Positions 1-12,460 of a stretch of 64,000 nt of DNA are shown in pieces. The notes beneath the pieces are model-generated. The model worked only from the letters and a program-made list of their open reading frames with translations, was not told the DNA's origin and did no database searches. The translations under genes and the position numbers were made by a program. This DNA is from Dryocosmus kuriphilus (Eukaryota; Arthropoda; Insecta; Hymenoptera; Cynipidae). Position 1 is the stretch's first letter; the number at the start of each line of letters is the position of its first letter. The DNA is taken from positions 192,696,863-192,760,862 of the forward strand of contig CM076192.1 of the NCBI GenBank assembly GCA_038277395.1, given 5' to 3'.

Positions 1-2446
1 TTCTACTCATTCCACCCACATACCAACTGCCATAACTCTACTCACAACCCTTTTTTTTAAGCCACACAACAGCTATTCACCTCCAAAGCCAAAACAATCG
101 CTCAAATTCCTACACCCGTCCCATCACTATCAGCGCCGGAAACGGAAGCCTTTTAACACATTAGTCGAATCTTTAAACAAAAAAAAATAATTTTTTACCA
201 AAAATGTAACAATTGCATTTTCAACCAAACGTGATTAATTATCAACAAAATCGTTGAAGATTCAATCGAAAGAGATTGTCTCTCAAAACTAAACATGCAG
301 TCGTTTTAATTTTAAACCGAAGATAAAGAAAATTCTAGCATGAACAGAACAGGTAGCTTTTGAACAAAAAAGATTAATTTTGATTATAAAATAGTCAAAT
401 TTTCGACCAAAAGAAAAATAATTGTTAATGGAATGGTTTAATTTTTAATGGACTAAGGCGAATTTATAACAAAGTAGTTGAATTTTCAATTTAAATGTAT
501 AAATTCTCAAATAAAACAAGAAAGTAGTTACATTTAAAAAAAATATATTACTTTTTAACCAAAAATATTTCAAGTATTATCAATCAAAGGAAAGGAATTT
601 GAAAAAATTGGACTTTCCAACTTGTCCACAAAAAATTAAATTTTGAAATTTCAAACCAAATATCTACCAAAAATATATGAAACATGAACAGAAGAAAAGA
701 AGTTTTCACAAAAACGATTGAATTCACATTTAAGTAAGACAAATTTTCAAAAAAAAGGTTTAATTTTCGACAAATCTATTTAAATTTTCCATAAGTACAT
801 CTCAATCTGCAAGGTTTTTGTTTATATATTAAACATTTTTCACATGGAGTAATCATTTAGGTGATTTATGAAAAATGCATAAGAATTTTTAACAATTTAT
901 TTGCTCTTTTAAGCAAAAAAATAATTATTTCCTACCGAAAATGTAAAAATTGAATTTTCAACCATTTTTGGTTTTGGGAATTCATTTTTTTCTACTGAAA
1001 ATTCAAAAGTTTTGTTGAAAATTCATCACGTTTGGTTGAAAATTAAGTTGTTACATTTGTGCACGAAAATGATATTTTTTGTTGGAACGTTAATCTAATT
1101 TGTTAAAAATTTTTATTTTTCATTTAAATATTAAGCCATTCCGTCGAACATTTAACTTTTGCTTAATGAAAATATAGCTATTTTTTATTGGAAATTGACT
1201 TATTTTTGAAGTCTTCTTTTTTTACGGTGAGTTCAAATATAATGATTGAAAGTTAATTTTTTTGGACAAAATGTATCTTTCTAGGGAGCAAATATAGTTG
1301 TTTTGTTGAAAAATACAGCTTTTCGGTTCACAATTCGACTATACATTGCTGAAAGACTTCTTTTGAATAAAGCTAATTTCATAGTTCTGCTTGAGAGGTC
1401 ACCTTTTTAGTTGAAAAATCTACTATGTTGTTCAAAATTGATCTTTTCTTCGTTAAACGTTACTTTAGATTAGTTGAAAAACATACCGGAAAATTGAGAT
1501 ACTTCGCTTGAAATATCAACTATCTTACATTTTTTTTGCAAAAGTCGTAAATTCAGCTATTGTGTTGCAAATTCCTCTTTCTAGTGTTTTCTTTCAGTTT
1601 TGATTCAATTGATTTTGTTTAAAAATTAATTCTGTTTTTGAACATCCAACTATAACATTTTTGGCTAATAATTTAATTATTGTGTCAAAAATGAAATATT
1701 TCGAACTGAAATCTTAAAAATTTTTAAAGTTTGAAATTGAATTAATTATTTTGGAAACTTGAAATTTAATATAAAGTTAGAAATTTTAACAAAGATTTTG
1801 AAGCTATAATTATTTGAAAATGCTCAAAAAGCACATTTTCCGTATTTGATAAATTGCACATTTTTTTTAAATTGCATGTGTTGGTCTTAATATTTCTTCA
1901 ATTTACCCCGAACAAACAAAACACTTGCTGTTTTTATATTTCATTTCAAGCATTCTTTGAAAAACAGACTATTTTGCCGGCCACGATGACAACTCTTATA
2001 AACAAATACTTGAATTTGACATTAAAAGCTTCGTAAAGCTGTATGTTTCGCCACACTTTTTATTTCTAACAGCAATATGCAATTGCTACTAACGTATCCT
2101 TTTTGCTTTGTTTATAATTTTTGTTTGGAACAATAGCAATTCTTCAGTATTCAGAATATTTCTTTAATGGCTCCCTTACTCTTTGAAATATTGCACATTC
2201 AATAAAACGATTCATTTTTCAAGCAAAAATATTTTGTTTCTCAAAAAAATGTTTCCTTTTTCAAGAAAATGAAGCTAAGTAGTTTTCAACGGAATAGTTT
2301 ACTTTTAGAACCAAAATATCAGCTATTAGTAAAATAGGTGAATTTTCATGCAAGAAAAATGAATTTTTACCAAAAAGAACTGATGATTTTAGTAAAAAAA
2401 TACTCATTTGGGCTGAAAGTTCCCTAACGTAACCTCAAATGGCTGA
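1..2446. other. AT-rich non-coding sequence, no gene seen
   Basis: The stretch is dominated by degenerate phrases of the type TTTTCAACCAAAA / TTTTGGTTGAAAA on both strands. The same phrases fill other non-coding parts of the window (5.4-8.4, 15.0-15.3, 17.8-18.5, 63.6-64.0 kb). ORFs are short and of low complexity. I looked for acceptor/donor pairs giving phase-1 exons like those downstream and found none that stays open. The 5' exons of the micro-exon gene must lie further upstream or be unrecognisable here. Confidence 0.6.
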
Positions 2447-2523
2447 AACTTACAAGTATGAAAGCACAATGGGGGCATTGAAAAAATTCTTTAATAAAAA
2501 AATCCCTATTCCTTTTTTTTCAG

Positions 2524-2553
2524 GATCATCTTCTCGACCAAGTGGGATTAGAG
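2524..2553 (+). CDS. Exon A of micro-exon gene (30 nt, phase 1-1)
   Basis: A poly-T tract and CAG (2521-2523) are followed by 30 nt and a GTAATT donor at 2554. Only the phase-1 reading (two nt finish a split codon) fits the rest of the gene; it gives xSSSRPSGIR plus one nt, ending in phase 1. About 75 bp of intron before it and about 130 bp after it are clearly similar to the same regions around the 30-nt exon at 6217, and the upstream part also resembles that before 10684. This marks tandem duplication of exon plus intron. The peptide is Ser-rich and unrecognised. No transcript evidence is available, so it remains a prediction supported by duplicate conservation. Confidence 0.6.
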
Positions 2554-2689
2554 GTAATTCAAACATTACTTAAATTATAATAAAAAATAAATTGTATTTA
2601 TTAATAAAATACTAATGAAATCTGGGATCCAAAATTTTGATCACGTTAATGGAGGGCAATAATATGACTAAACTAATGAAACCCCATAA

Positions 2690-5356
2690 AAAAAAAAATC
2701 TGTCCGCTTCGCGGGCACATTCTCATCGCGCGCTTCGCGCTCGATAGATTATTCACCTCGCACTACGCGCTCGGTGTTTATGGATCGTATAAAAATTTAA
2801 ATTAAGAATTACAAAAGATATTATTTTACATAAGGCTCTATCGCCCTTAAGGAATACAATCTCATCATGACACTCACGCTTCACCCTCGATAATTACATT
2901 TTTTTTAAACACATTGTAGATTGGTAAAGTTTTTTAGTGATTTTCAAAATTTTCACAATAAAGGATTTCGATTCTTAAAAGTAAAACGATGAGTCTTATA
3001 AATAAATTTTGTAGCTCTTTCCAAGGTGAACAATTCTGCTTGTTAATATTTTCTCATATCTTGCATAGTTTTGCTGAAAAGTGGTTCTTTTTATATCTCA
3101 TAACAGTTTTCACGAATAGCTCAAAAACTACGCGTCTGCTCAAAAAGAGTGCAAATTTGTAGATCTTTTGAGGCGAATAACTTTGTTGATTAATAATTTT
3201 CTGTATCTTGCATAGTTTGGTGGGAAATTTGAAATTTTTTATTTTTAATAACGTTTTATCGATTAAAACAAAAACCGTGCTTTTTATAAAAAAATGGTTG
3301 AAACAAAATTTGTAGATACTTTTAAATTAAACAACTTTGTTTCCTACCATTTTTTTTATCTTGAATATTTTGGCAGGAAAACAGAGATCTTTAATTTTAA
3401 TAGCGTTTTCTTGATTAAAACAAAAACCGTTCATTTTATCAAAAAACGGTTAAGTCGAAGTTTGTATTTTTTTAGGATGAACAATTTTACTCTCTTACAT
3501 TTTTTTGTATCTCTCATATTTTAGCCGGAAAGTGGATTTTTTGATTTTCTGAAGACCGTTTTTGATGGATAATCCATAACCGTTGTTCAAAAAGCGCTGG
3601 TTAACGAAATCGTCCTTTCCTTTTACCCCTTGAAGAAGTGTACCAAAGCTCACTCCAATCCGATTAGTCCTTGGAAAGTTATCGTGGGAAAAGGCTCCGA
3701 CGACGACGACAACGACGACGACGCCAACGACAGCAGACAGACACGGTCGTAAAAAACCGTTTTTTCGGATTCAGGAGGTCTCAAAACGTGGAGATTTCGT
3801 GAAATCCGCGAAAGACAAATTTTGCATAAATCTAATACCTTCTCTGATGAGAATGTAAAAATATATTTTTGGTTGAAAATTTTTTTTTTCTTCAAGTCAA
3901 CTTTTACATTTTCGTTTAAGAATTCACCATTATTTAGTTGAAAACCTTTTTTATCAGAAACTCACTATTCTGTTGAAAATTTAATTTTTTTAAATCAATA
4001 ACACAAATATGGAGTATAGTGCTTTGAAAATGTCTTTTCGTTTACTTTGAGACATTTCTTTGGTTGGGATTTTTAATTATTTTTTGGACAGTCTTGGATT
4101 TTGTCAAGAACTAATCTTTCCTTGAAAAGTTATGTTTTCTGGTAGAAAATTCAAATACTTTCGGTCAAATTTAATCTTTTTTTTTATTCAACATTTATTT
4201 GTTTCATTTATGGTTGAGAAATAACTTTTGGGTAAAATTTCAACTATATTTTTCTTTTGAAATTTTATGATTTGGTTGAGAATCAATGTTTTTTGGAAAA
4301 TTATGTTTTTACATTCTCATCAGAGAAGGTATTTGATTTATGTAAAATTTAACTTTCGCGGATTTCATGAAATCTCCACGTTTTGAGACCTCCTAAATCC
4401 GAAAAAAAGGTTTTTACGTCGGTGTCTGTCTAACTGTTGTCGTCGTCGTTTTCGTTGTCGTCGTCTTCGTCGTCGTTGTTGGAGACTTCTCCCACGATAA
4501 CTTTCGAAGGACTAATCGGATTGGAGTGCGCTTTGGTACACTTTTTTAAGGGGTAGAAGGAAAGAACGAGTTCGTTAACCAGCGGGTTTAGATCAACGGG
4601 TATGGTTTTATCCTTCAAAAACGATTTTCACAAAATCAAAAAATCCATTTTCCGGCTAAACTATGGGAGATACAAAAAAATGTAAGAGAAAAAAATTGTT
4701 CTTCTTAAAAAAACTACAAATTTTGTTTGAACCAATTTTTGATCAAATGCACGGTTTTTGTTTTAATCAAGAAAACCTTATTAAAAATCAATATTTTCAA
4801 ATTTCCTGCCAAACTATGCAAGATGCGGAAAAATAGTAATGAACATAGTTCTTCACCTCCAAAGGATCTACAAATTTTCTTTCTGTCATTTTTTTGAGCA
4901 GACGCGTAGTTTTTGACTTATTCGTGAAATATATTATGAAACATAAAGGAAACCACTTTTCAGCAAAACTGTGCAAGACATGAGAAAATATTAACAAGCA
5001 GAATTGTTCACCTTGGAAAGAGCTACAAAATTTATTTATAAGACTCATCGTTTTACTTTTAAGAATCGAAATCCTGTATTGTAAAAATTTGGAAAATCAC
5101 AATGAGATTTACCAATCTACAATGTGTTTTAAAAAAATGTAATTATCGAGCGCGAGTGTCATGATAAGAATGTATTCCTTAAGGGCGATAGAGCCTTAAA
5201 TAAAATAATTTCTTTTGTAATTTTTAATTTAAAGGTATATACGATCCATAAAAACCAAGCGCGTAGCGCGATGTGAATAATTTATCGAGCGCGAAGCGCG
5301 AGTGCCAAAAGAAGTGCGCAATGAGAATGTGCCCGCGAAGCGGGCAGATTTTTTTG
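2690..5356. mobile_element. Foldback-type element with long inverted arms
   Basis: The left arm (about 2690-3865) is the inverted copy of the right arm (about 4303-5356). The outer ends read as A-rich plus TCTG(C/T)CCGCTTCGCGGGCAC and its complement. Both arms hold clusters of the small palindrome CGCGCTTCGCGC, the phrase GGCTCTATCGCCCTTAAGG, and near the centre a GAC/GTC triplet tract (about 3698-3735 and 4434-4482). The central spacer is about 440 nt and AT-rich. The arms differ at many positions, so this is not a recent assembly fold. No transposase ORF is present; short ORFs here are products of the triplet tract. It lies in the intron between exons A and B. A foldback or long-TIR non-autonomous transposon is the best reading; the superfamily is unknown. 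Confidence 0.75.
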
Positions 5357-8300
5357 ATAAACATTCCACTATTTTTGATTGCTAAATTAATTTTTCTTCA
5401 CACAGTTAACTGTTCCGATTCTTGATTAAGAAGTCACCCTTTTTAGTTAAAAATTTGTCTATTTTTTTGCAAATACAAGGATTTTGTTAATAATTCATTC
5501 ATCTTTGGTTTAAAGCTGAACTGTTTTTCTGAACTGTAATTCTTTTTTTGACAATTTATCTTTCTTGAGCCGGAATTCAATTGTCTTTTTGAACATCTTT
5601 TCAGGGTTGTTTATTCAACTATTGTTGTTTGAAAAAAAAAAAATTTTTTTTATTTAAGTCAGGTATAAAGCTTCAAAAGAGAATTCATTCCTTTAGTTGA
5701 AAATTCGACTATTTAATTAAGGATTGTTTTTTTTTCAGTTAGAACTTAAAATTTTCCATTAAAAATTCAATTTTTTTTGAAAATATAAGAATTTTTTTCA
5801 AAAATTCACTTTTGTGTTTTTTGAAAATTTAGCTCTTCGCTTTACTGTTTAACCTTGTCGTTTGGTTTAAGCCATTCGAGGTTGTGTTTGGGAGCTTGCA
5901 ACATAAAACAAGATTTTTGAACATAATCATCACGTAATATGACTGAAAATAGACGCCTTTCGCAAACGCAATGGAAAAATGGGTTTCTTTGAAGTTAGAC
6001 TGTCAAAAGGGAGATTTGAGATTCCTTGATATAACCTCAAATTATTGAAACTTGGACGTTTTTATAAAAGATCTGATGTTTCTGGTAGAAGAAAAATTGA
6101 CTTGGAACGAAAATTCCCAAACACAGCCTGAAATGTCTTAAGATAACAAGTACGAAAATACATTTGGGTTCGTTGAAAAAATTCGTTAATAAAAAATCGC
6201 TATTTTTTCCTTCCAGGCTCATCGTCTCAGCAAGGGTCCCCTATAGGTAATTAAAAAGTTATTAAGCTTCTATACAAAATAAATTATAATTAATTAATGA
6301 AATAGTCATAAAGCGATGATTTAAAATTTTAATAAGGATAATGAGCTGCAAAAATATGACGAAATTAATGAAACCCCTAGAAAAGGTTTAATTTTGGTTC
6401 GAAGATTTTTTTTTCTGTTTAAGTGAAGTTTCATATTTTTGTTTGATAATTAATCATAGTTAGTTGAAAACTTTTTTTTATTAAAATCCAATTTTTTTTT
6501 GAAAAATTTGTTTTCTTAAAACGAAATTACAGATATTGTTCATAGTGTTTCGCAAATGTCTTTTCGGGTACTTTAAAATACTTTTTTTGTTTGGAATTTT
6601 AAATATTTTTTTATAAAGTCATGAAAAATCTTATGAATTGATATCATTTTGGAAAATCATATTTTTTGGCTGAAAGCTTAATGTTTTTGGTTCAACATTA
6701 ATTTTTTTTTATTAAAAATTTAGCTGTTTCACTGCTAGTTGAGAATTCAATTTTTTGGTTCGGAATTTAATATTATTTTTGTTGAAATTCATGGATTTTG
6801 TTAAGAATTAATCCTTTTTGAAAAATTATGCTTTTTGGTTGTAAATACAACTATTTTTGTTTCAAGGATAATCTTACTTGTCCAAAATTCAACTTTTCTT
6901 TAAATTTCCTTTCCTTTGATTGATAGTAATTCAAAAAATTTTTAATGACAATTTATCCTTTGTTTTAAGAAAAGCCGAAATATTTAGTTGAGGATTATAT
7001 AGTTACGTTTTTGGTTGAAAATTTTTTTTCTTTGAGTTAAAAATTCATCTATCCTGTTGAAAAATCTTCTTTTTAGTTTTTTCTTTTCGCTTCGCTTTAA
7101 CTAATTTTGTCTGAACATTAGTTCTTTTGTTGAAACTTTAACTGTAATATCTTAGAAATATATAATTGTTACTAATGCAACCCTTTTGTTGTTGTTTAAA
7201 ACGTTCGTTTATAAGAATAGGCATTGTCTACTTTCGAGAATATTTCCTTACTGGGCTCGTTACTGGCTGAGGTATTGCACTTTCAAAAAAATAACTAAGT
7301 TTTCAAGCAAAAATAGTTGCATTTTTAAAAAGATAGTTTTCAACCGAATAGTTCAATTTCGGAACCATGATACCAGTTTTTAACAAAATAGTCGAATTTT
7401 CACGCAATAAGGATGAATTTTAACCAAAAGAAAATTATTTTCCGGGAGCAAATTTAATTTTTGACAAAGAAAACATGATTTTTCAACCAAAGATGAATTT
7501 TTTTAACAAAAATGTTGTAATTTCAACCATGACAGATTAGTTTTCAAACAAAACTGTTATAGTTGATTTTTGAATAAATAAAAATTAATTTTTAAACAGA
7601 AACTGTCGAATTGTAAAACCAAAACAAAGGAATTCAAATATAAACGTTGAACTTACACGCAACAGTATTAAATAGAAAGAATTTAAATAAAAGAGAAGCT
7701 TTACCTAGCTTCCTGAATTCCTAAGAAAACAGTAAATTTGAATCTCGATTGATGAGATTAATTCTCACCCGAAAATTTGCTTTCTGAGACAAATTATAAT
7801 AGTTTCCTCTCGAACCCAAAGATATTATTTTTCAGCTAAAACTAGTTGAATTATCTATCAATGGAAAAAAGGAACTTTCATGAAACGGAAATAGACTTTC
7901 AGTCATATATGGTTTAATCTTCAACCATACAGTTGAATTTTAAACGAATAAATGATTTTTAATCTTGAAGCTATTCTATTCTTGTTTTAATTTGTTTGTT
8001 TCTTAAATATTCAACTATTACATTCTTTGTTGTAAAACCAATGTCTTTTACAGAAAATTCAATTTGTTTGAAAATTCAGTTGTTGTTTTTTGTGTCGCAT
8101 TTTTTTGCTAAAATGAAAGTTAATCTTTTTCTTGGTTTAATATTCATCCATTTTTGATTAAAAATGTGGCTGTTCCATTTCTGGTTGAATTTTTTCTTAT
8201 TTTTGGCCAAAACTTCAACTATTAAATTATTGGTTGATAATTCATTCTTTCAATTAAAGGTTGAACGATTGGGTTGAAATATCATCAGTTTTGATGAGTA

Positions 8301-8462
8301 ATGAAACTATTACAATTTTGGTTGAAAACTCTTTTATTTTTGTTGAAAATTCAAGTTTCTTTGGGTCAAGATTAATCTGCTTTCTTCAAAATTCATCTTT
8401 GATTGAAAAATCATTTTTTTTATCGAAAGGTAAACTATTGCACCAGGTTTCCAAAAAGCCCA

Positions 8463-8465
<3 letters not shown>
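5357..8465. other. Intronic AT-rich sequence around exon B
   Basis: Apart from exon B (6217-6246) I see no coding sequence. Parts around 5900-6200 and 7190-7400 resemble 2150-2520 (for example phrases ending CAAGCAAAAATA and ACCGAATAGTTCAATTT). The exon duplication therefore carried several hundred bases of intron with it. The rest is the degenerate TTTTCAACCAAAA-like background. Confidence 0.5.
6217..6246 (+). CDS. Exon B of micro-exon gene (30 nt, phase 1-1)
   Basis: The acceptor is TTTTTTCCTTCCAG and the donor GTAATT at 6247. Phase 1 gives xSSSQQGSPI plus one nt; phase 0 hits a stop, which supports the phase-1 assignment. Length, phase, donor and the initial Ser-Ser-Ser match exon A, and intron sequence on both sides is alignable with that around exon A (upstream phrase GTACGAAAATACATTTGGG..., downstream phrase ending ATTAATGAAACCCC). 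It is a tandem duplicate of exon A that has diverged in its second half while keeping frame. Function unknown. Confidence 0.62.
   Translation, partial: AHRLSKGPL

Positions 8466-8517
<52 letters not shown>
8466..8517. repeat. (TA)n microsatellite
   Basis: About 50 nt of uninterrupted TA dinucleotides, in the intron between exons B and D. Confidence 0.95.
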
Positions 8518-8520
<3 letters not shown>

Positions 8521-8850
8521 TTACCTAAAAAAGACATTGCATGAATTTTACGTGAGCAAAACCATTATTTTGATTATAATAATTTTTTTTTAAAGTGGAT
8601 TTTCCAATTTTTCTCAAAAGCAGCGAAACTTTGTCGTTCGTTTTTGAATCCCGGATATTCAATTTCAAAAAGGTGCTTAGATTAAGTGAAAAAATGGGTG
8701 AAAAATCACATTTTATCGTAAAATAAATGACACGAATTGCCAGCAAAGCATATATTTTGAAATTGATTGTAGGTTTCATTAACTGGTACAAGAGTACAAT
8801 TAGTTTCGCTGTAAAACGTCGTTCAAAAAAAATCCTAATGCTTCTTACAG

Positions 8851-8931
8851 AATCAGTTGAACGACAGCTCTACGGACCGAGAGGAGAAGAACTAGATTAT
8901 TTCGTAACCCCAAATGGATTTGTAATCTCAC
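8851..8931 (+). CDS. Exon D of micro-exon gene (81 nt, phase 1-1)
   Basis: The acceptor CTTCTTACAG ends at 8850 and the donor GTAATT starts at 8932. Phase 1 gives 26 full codons beginning SVERQLYGPRGEE and ending TPNGFVIS, plus one nt. The sequence after the donor (GTAATTAG...TACAATCTAAAAC) recurs after exons F (13518) and G (14581), so these three exon ends share ancestry. It is the same length as exon C (81 nt). The frame also stays open upstream into the intron for about 40 codons, but the acceptor matches the others of this gene. Protein family not recognised. Confidence 0.62.
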
Positions 8932-10683
8932 GTAATTAGAAAATTAATTAAAATACAATCTAAAACTAGACATTAGAGAATTCTGCGTACAATAATCGTT
9001 TTTATTATAATGATTTTTCTATTTAATGCATTTTTTGTGATTTTTACATGATTCCAGGAAAATCGTAATACAAAAATCAGTGGAAAAATAAATAATGTTA
9101 AGAAATTGAAAGAAATGGAACGAAGGATAGAGAAACTACAGAAGATTAATTTATTTATTCATATAAACAGTTGTTGTGCACTAGCTAGTTGCAATAATTA
9201 AGACTAACAAATATTTATTTAACTAATGAAATTCAGTTGATTCGTTAAGGTGATCTTATTCCTGATTTATTCACAGGACAGAAGTTCCTGGTCTGAGGGA
9301 TATTATAATTGCCTGAAATTTAATAATCCGAAATTCCTCTTACGCAAAAATATTATGATAGTTAAATATAAATTTCTTTTACAATTATATCCTCCTTGTT
9401 CAATTTGAATTAGATATTATAAACGGATTGTAAGGGTAAATAATATCTTATGCTGATTAATTTTGATTTGGCAACGCTTCGCTCGATAGGGATTTGCCAA
9501 CCCACTTCAGGCTAGAATTTTAATTTAAAAAAACAATTAAGCACAGTCCCAAAGAAGAAATTTTTAAATTGTTATTCGACTCAGTGACCCTTATCAGTGT
9601 CTTTATTTAATAAAATTTTTTTACCCATTTTTTCATACCAATGCCTTTATCTTCGATGAATGATGCTCGTGATTACTTTGTCATTTACATATTGTTTTTT
9701 ACATTTTTTTTTGTGATTTTGCTCATTTGTGGGGCAACCAAACTAAACACGTGAAAAGGCTAGTAGAAAAATTCAAACGGGGAAAAAAAAAGAGGACGGA
9801 AAAGGATGGCAACGAACCAAATCCTCTTCCTTCCTTTCCTTTCCCTCGCCTTCTTTTGTTTCTACTTTGTTTAAAAACCTAACCGAGAACCAGTTGCAAA
9901 GAAAGCAAACACTTCCGTGCTAACACAACACCCTTATCAAGACAACACACATATCTCACCTTTTTTTTTGATTTTCCTGTTTGAATTTTGCTCGAAGCCT
10001 TTTCAATTGCTTAGTTTCACTGGTCCAAATTTGGTCGGAGAATTGCTTATTATTTGACAACTTTTTACTTAACTTTTGATATTGGACGTTAAAAGAGTGT
10101 TTTTGGTTCGGATCAATTCTAGATATTCTCTAGCTAAAATCAAAAACTTCGAAATCATTAAAAGCCTCAATATACATATATATGAGTGTAATTATAATTA
10201 TAACCATATAAGCTATAACTCATAAGTTTGTTTAGCGCACAATTTTTTATTGATAGCGTGTATGAACGCATTTGGGGTGAAATTCAGTGAACTAAAAAAA
10301 GTTGAGAGCTTTTGCGTGTTGGGGGGGGGGGGGGGGGGGGGGGGGGGCTAATGAAACTGAGCTAAGGAAATTGTTTTTATGTTTTTTTTTAGTTTGTACT
10401 TTTAGTATACTGCTTTTTTGGTTAAAAAGCTCATTTTTGATTGCTTAAGAGGGCTACTTTTTAAATACTGTGCTTTTCGCTTTCTGAAATGCTTTTTTCT
10501 TACTTTATTTTTGTTTTATAAAGCGCTTTATGGCCTGATATTTATTTAGAGAAAATGAACCATAAAAAATTTGAGGCAAACAGATGTTTTGAAAACTTGT
10601 CGATGTTCTATGAACTGGTACGAAAATACAATTGGGCGCGTTGAAAAAGTCTTTAGTAAAATATCCCCATGTTTTTCTTACAG
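8932..10683. other. Intron D-C, no gene; contains a G27 run
   Basis: Non-coding AT-rich sequence without recognisable mobile element. A homopolymer of 27 G lies at 10321-10347. The last about 75 nt before 10683 (CGAAAATACAATTGGGCGCGTTGAAAAA...) are the third copy of the intron segment found before exons A and B. Confidence 0.5.
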
Positions 10684-10764
10684 GTTGCCCTCCGCTTCAA
10701 AGATCAATGCGTCCAACGTTCTTATACGATGATAGGAGAAACCTTGTTTATTTCAACTGGGATA
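10684..10764 (+). CDS. Exon C of micro-exon gene (81 nt, phase 1-1)
   Basis: The acceptor TGTTTTTCTTACAG ends at 10683 and the donor GTAAGT starts at 10765. Phase 1 gives 26 codons starting CPPLQRSMRPTF and ending LVYFNWD, plus one nt. The upstream intron copy shows that this exon sits in the third member of the A/B duplication, although the exon itself is longer and unlike A and B. It contains one Cys and several aromatic residues. Function unknown. Confidence 0.6.
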
Positions 10765-11894
10765 GTAAGTTTCACTTTTGGAACCTTTACAATTTAAATT
10801 TCCAAAATTTAAGAAAGTTCATTCTCTTAATTGATGAGGTTTCAAATATTATCAATTATTCCGTAATTTAAATTAGCATTTTATATATTTTCGAGAAAAA
10901 ATGTTGACATTCCTTGAATTCTTTGAACCCATGTTGAACTCCTTTCATTTGATTGAAATAATTATAGATACGTATAGATCATGTGAGAGTATTTTCAGGG
11001 CTCCTAAATGATTACCCACACTGTATGACAGGTTTCGATTTCTATTTTAATTTTTCCAAATATCATGGGCACCAGTCATTGGCGAAGTTCGAAGCACTTG
11101 CGATTGTCTCGCTATTGACAGATTCAGAGGTTACCGAAATTACAATGCTTTGCCGATATTCCAAAAAGGGTCCTCGTTATTTAAAAAAAAATATTTCATG
11201 CACTTATATCAGGGGAGAGATTTACCCAATTACAAATAAGCTCGATGCCGACATTTTAAGTTTACACTATTTCACTTTATAGAAACTATACGAGCTTACA
11301 TCTATATAAATGCGCTGACAAGCTTAGCCTAACACGAATACGGAAAGAATTTAGTTTACTCGCACTCAGGATATACCGCGAAAGTGACGAAACTAGAAAA
11401 TTTCCCCAATCATGACATTTTAAATCTATCATGGTCCGTTCTCAAAATTTGAAGAGAAATACAAGAAAGAAAACCGACCAAGAGACGTGATTCCAACAAA
11501 TCAGAAATACTTTGAATGGGATTCTAACACTCGCGAATTTATCGAAACGATTAGGAGCCTATAGCGCAAAAAAGATTATTTTACCGCGGTAGCCAACATG
11601 GCAACACTCTGACACGTGACCGAACGTTTTGGCGGTATCACAATCTTGTCTTTAAATATTCCAATAAATTACGTCAAAACTACTGGCCAGAAAACAAACT
11701 CGCACATCTTACTCAAACAACGATAATTTTTTTTCCTCTTTCCACTTCCAATTTTCAGCTGATACCGTCTCCTAATTCGACAGTTTTATGCAATTCTCTT
11801 ATAAACAACTTGACGCTAATACATTCGGAACGAGAGTGACGATTCGCGCAGCGTCGCGTCTCCATTTTTCGTCCGGTCCGCGAAAATGGCCGTC
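10765..11894. other. Intron C-E, first part; orphan ORF at 10983-11282
   Basis: A 99-codon open frame at 10983-11282 (+) reads ...KFEALAIVSLLTDSEVTEI... and then LCRYSKKGPRY; I do not recognise it. A possible extra exon of the gene, 11000-11032, follows TATTTTCAG, is 33 nt long and open in phase 1, but its donor (GTTTCG) is poor. The remainder has no supported feature. An ATG in a good context at about 11886 opens a frame of only 16 codons. Confidence 0.25.
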
Positions 11895-12460
11895 CTGAAT
11901 GAAAAGTGGTATCGGTATTTCTGGGAGAAAATATAGAGAAACATTCTGTTAATGAAAGAACCCTATGGTTCTGAGTGTGTTATCTTTCCATTGCTTATCC
12001 CACTCAGAATCCTTAATTGGAGTTAGAAAAGGGTTTGAGTCTGGATATAGGTTCGCCCCTTTCGTCGCCATTTGCCGACTCCGGAATTTTCGGGCTTAGC
12101 CAACGGGTGTGTTCCTTCCGCCTGGTTCAGAGTCGTCCGCCAATCGTGGATTTCCAACCGTTCGAACGCGCAATCCTGGCTGGAAAGTAGGGTCGATATT
12201 TCTGGCGGCAAATATAGAGAGACATTATGTTAATGAGAGAACCCGATGGTTCTGGGTGGCTTGTTTTTCTTTTGTACTTATTCCACTCAGAATCCTAAAT
12301 CTCGATTTAATAACAAAGGAAAAAGGATTAAATCTTCTCATAGATTTACCGCCATCAGTCCCATCTGCCAAATCCGGGGTTTCCGGTAGTTCACTAAGAG
12401 AATTTTGTTCAAGGCTCATGGTTGGCGGATGTGCCTGTTTTTCCTTGTACCTTCGATGGT
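11895..12460. repeat. Diverged tandem duplication, period about 281 bp
   Basis: The phrase ATATAGAGA.ACATT.TGTTAATGA.AGAACCC.ATGGTTCTG occurs from 11931 and again from 12212. It is followed in both copies by CACTCAGAATCCT and a GC-richer tail. The region is less AT-rich than its surroundings. ORFs on both strands overlap heavily and have no recognisable domain, so I do not call a gene. It lies in the C-E intron. Confidence 0.6.

Noticed and set aside
2062..2082. 21-nt candidate exon after TTTCTAACAG
   Set aside because: In phase 1 it contains TAA, so it does not fit the gene.
3650..4618. Asp/Ser-rich ORFs in the foldback element
   Set aside because: Produced by the GAC/GTC triplet tract; no domain and not equivalent in the two arms.
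11000..11032. Possible 33-nt phase 1-1 exon after TATTTTCAG
   Set aside because: Open and divisible by three, but the donor GTTTCG is weak and no duplicate supports it.
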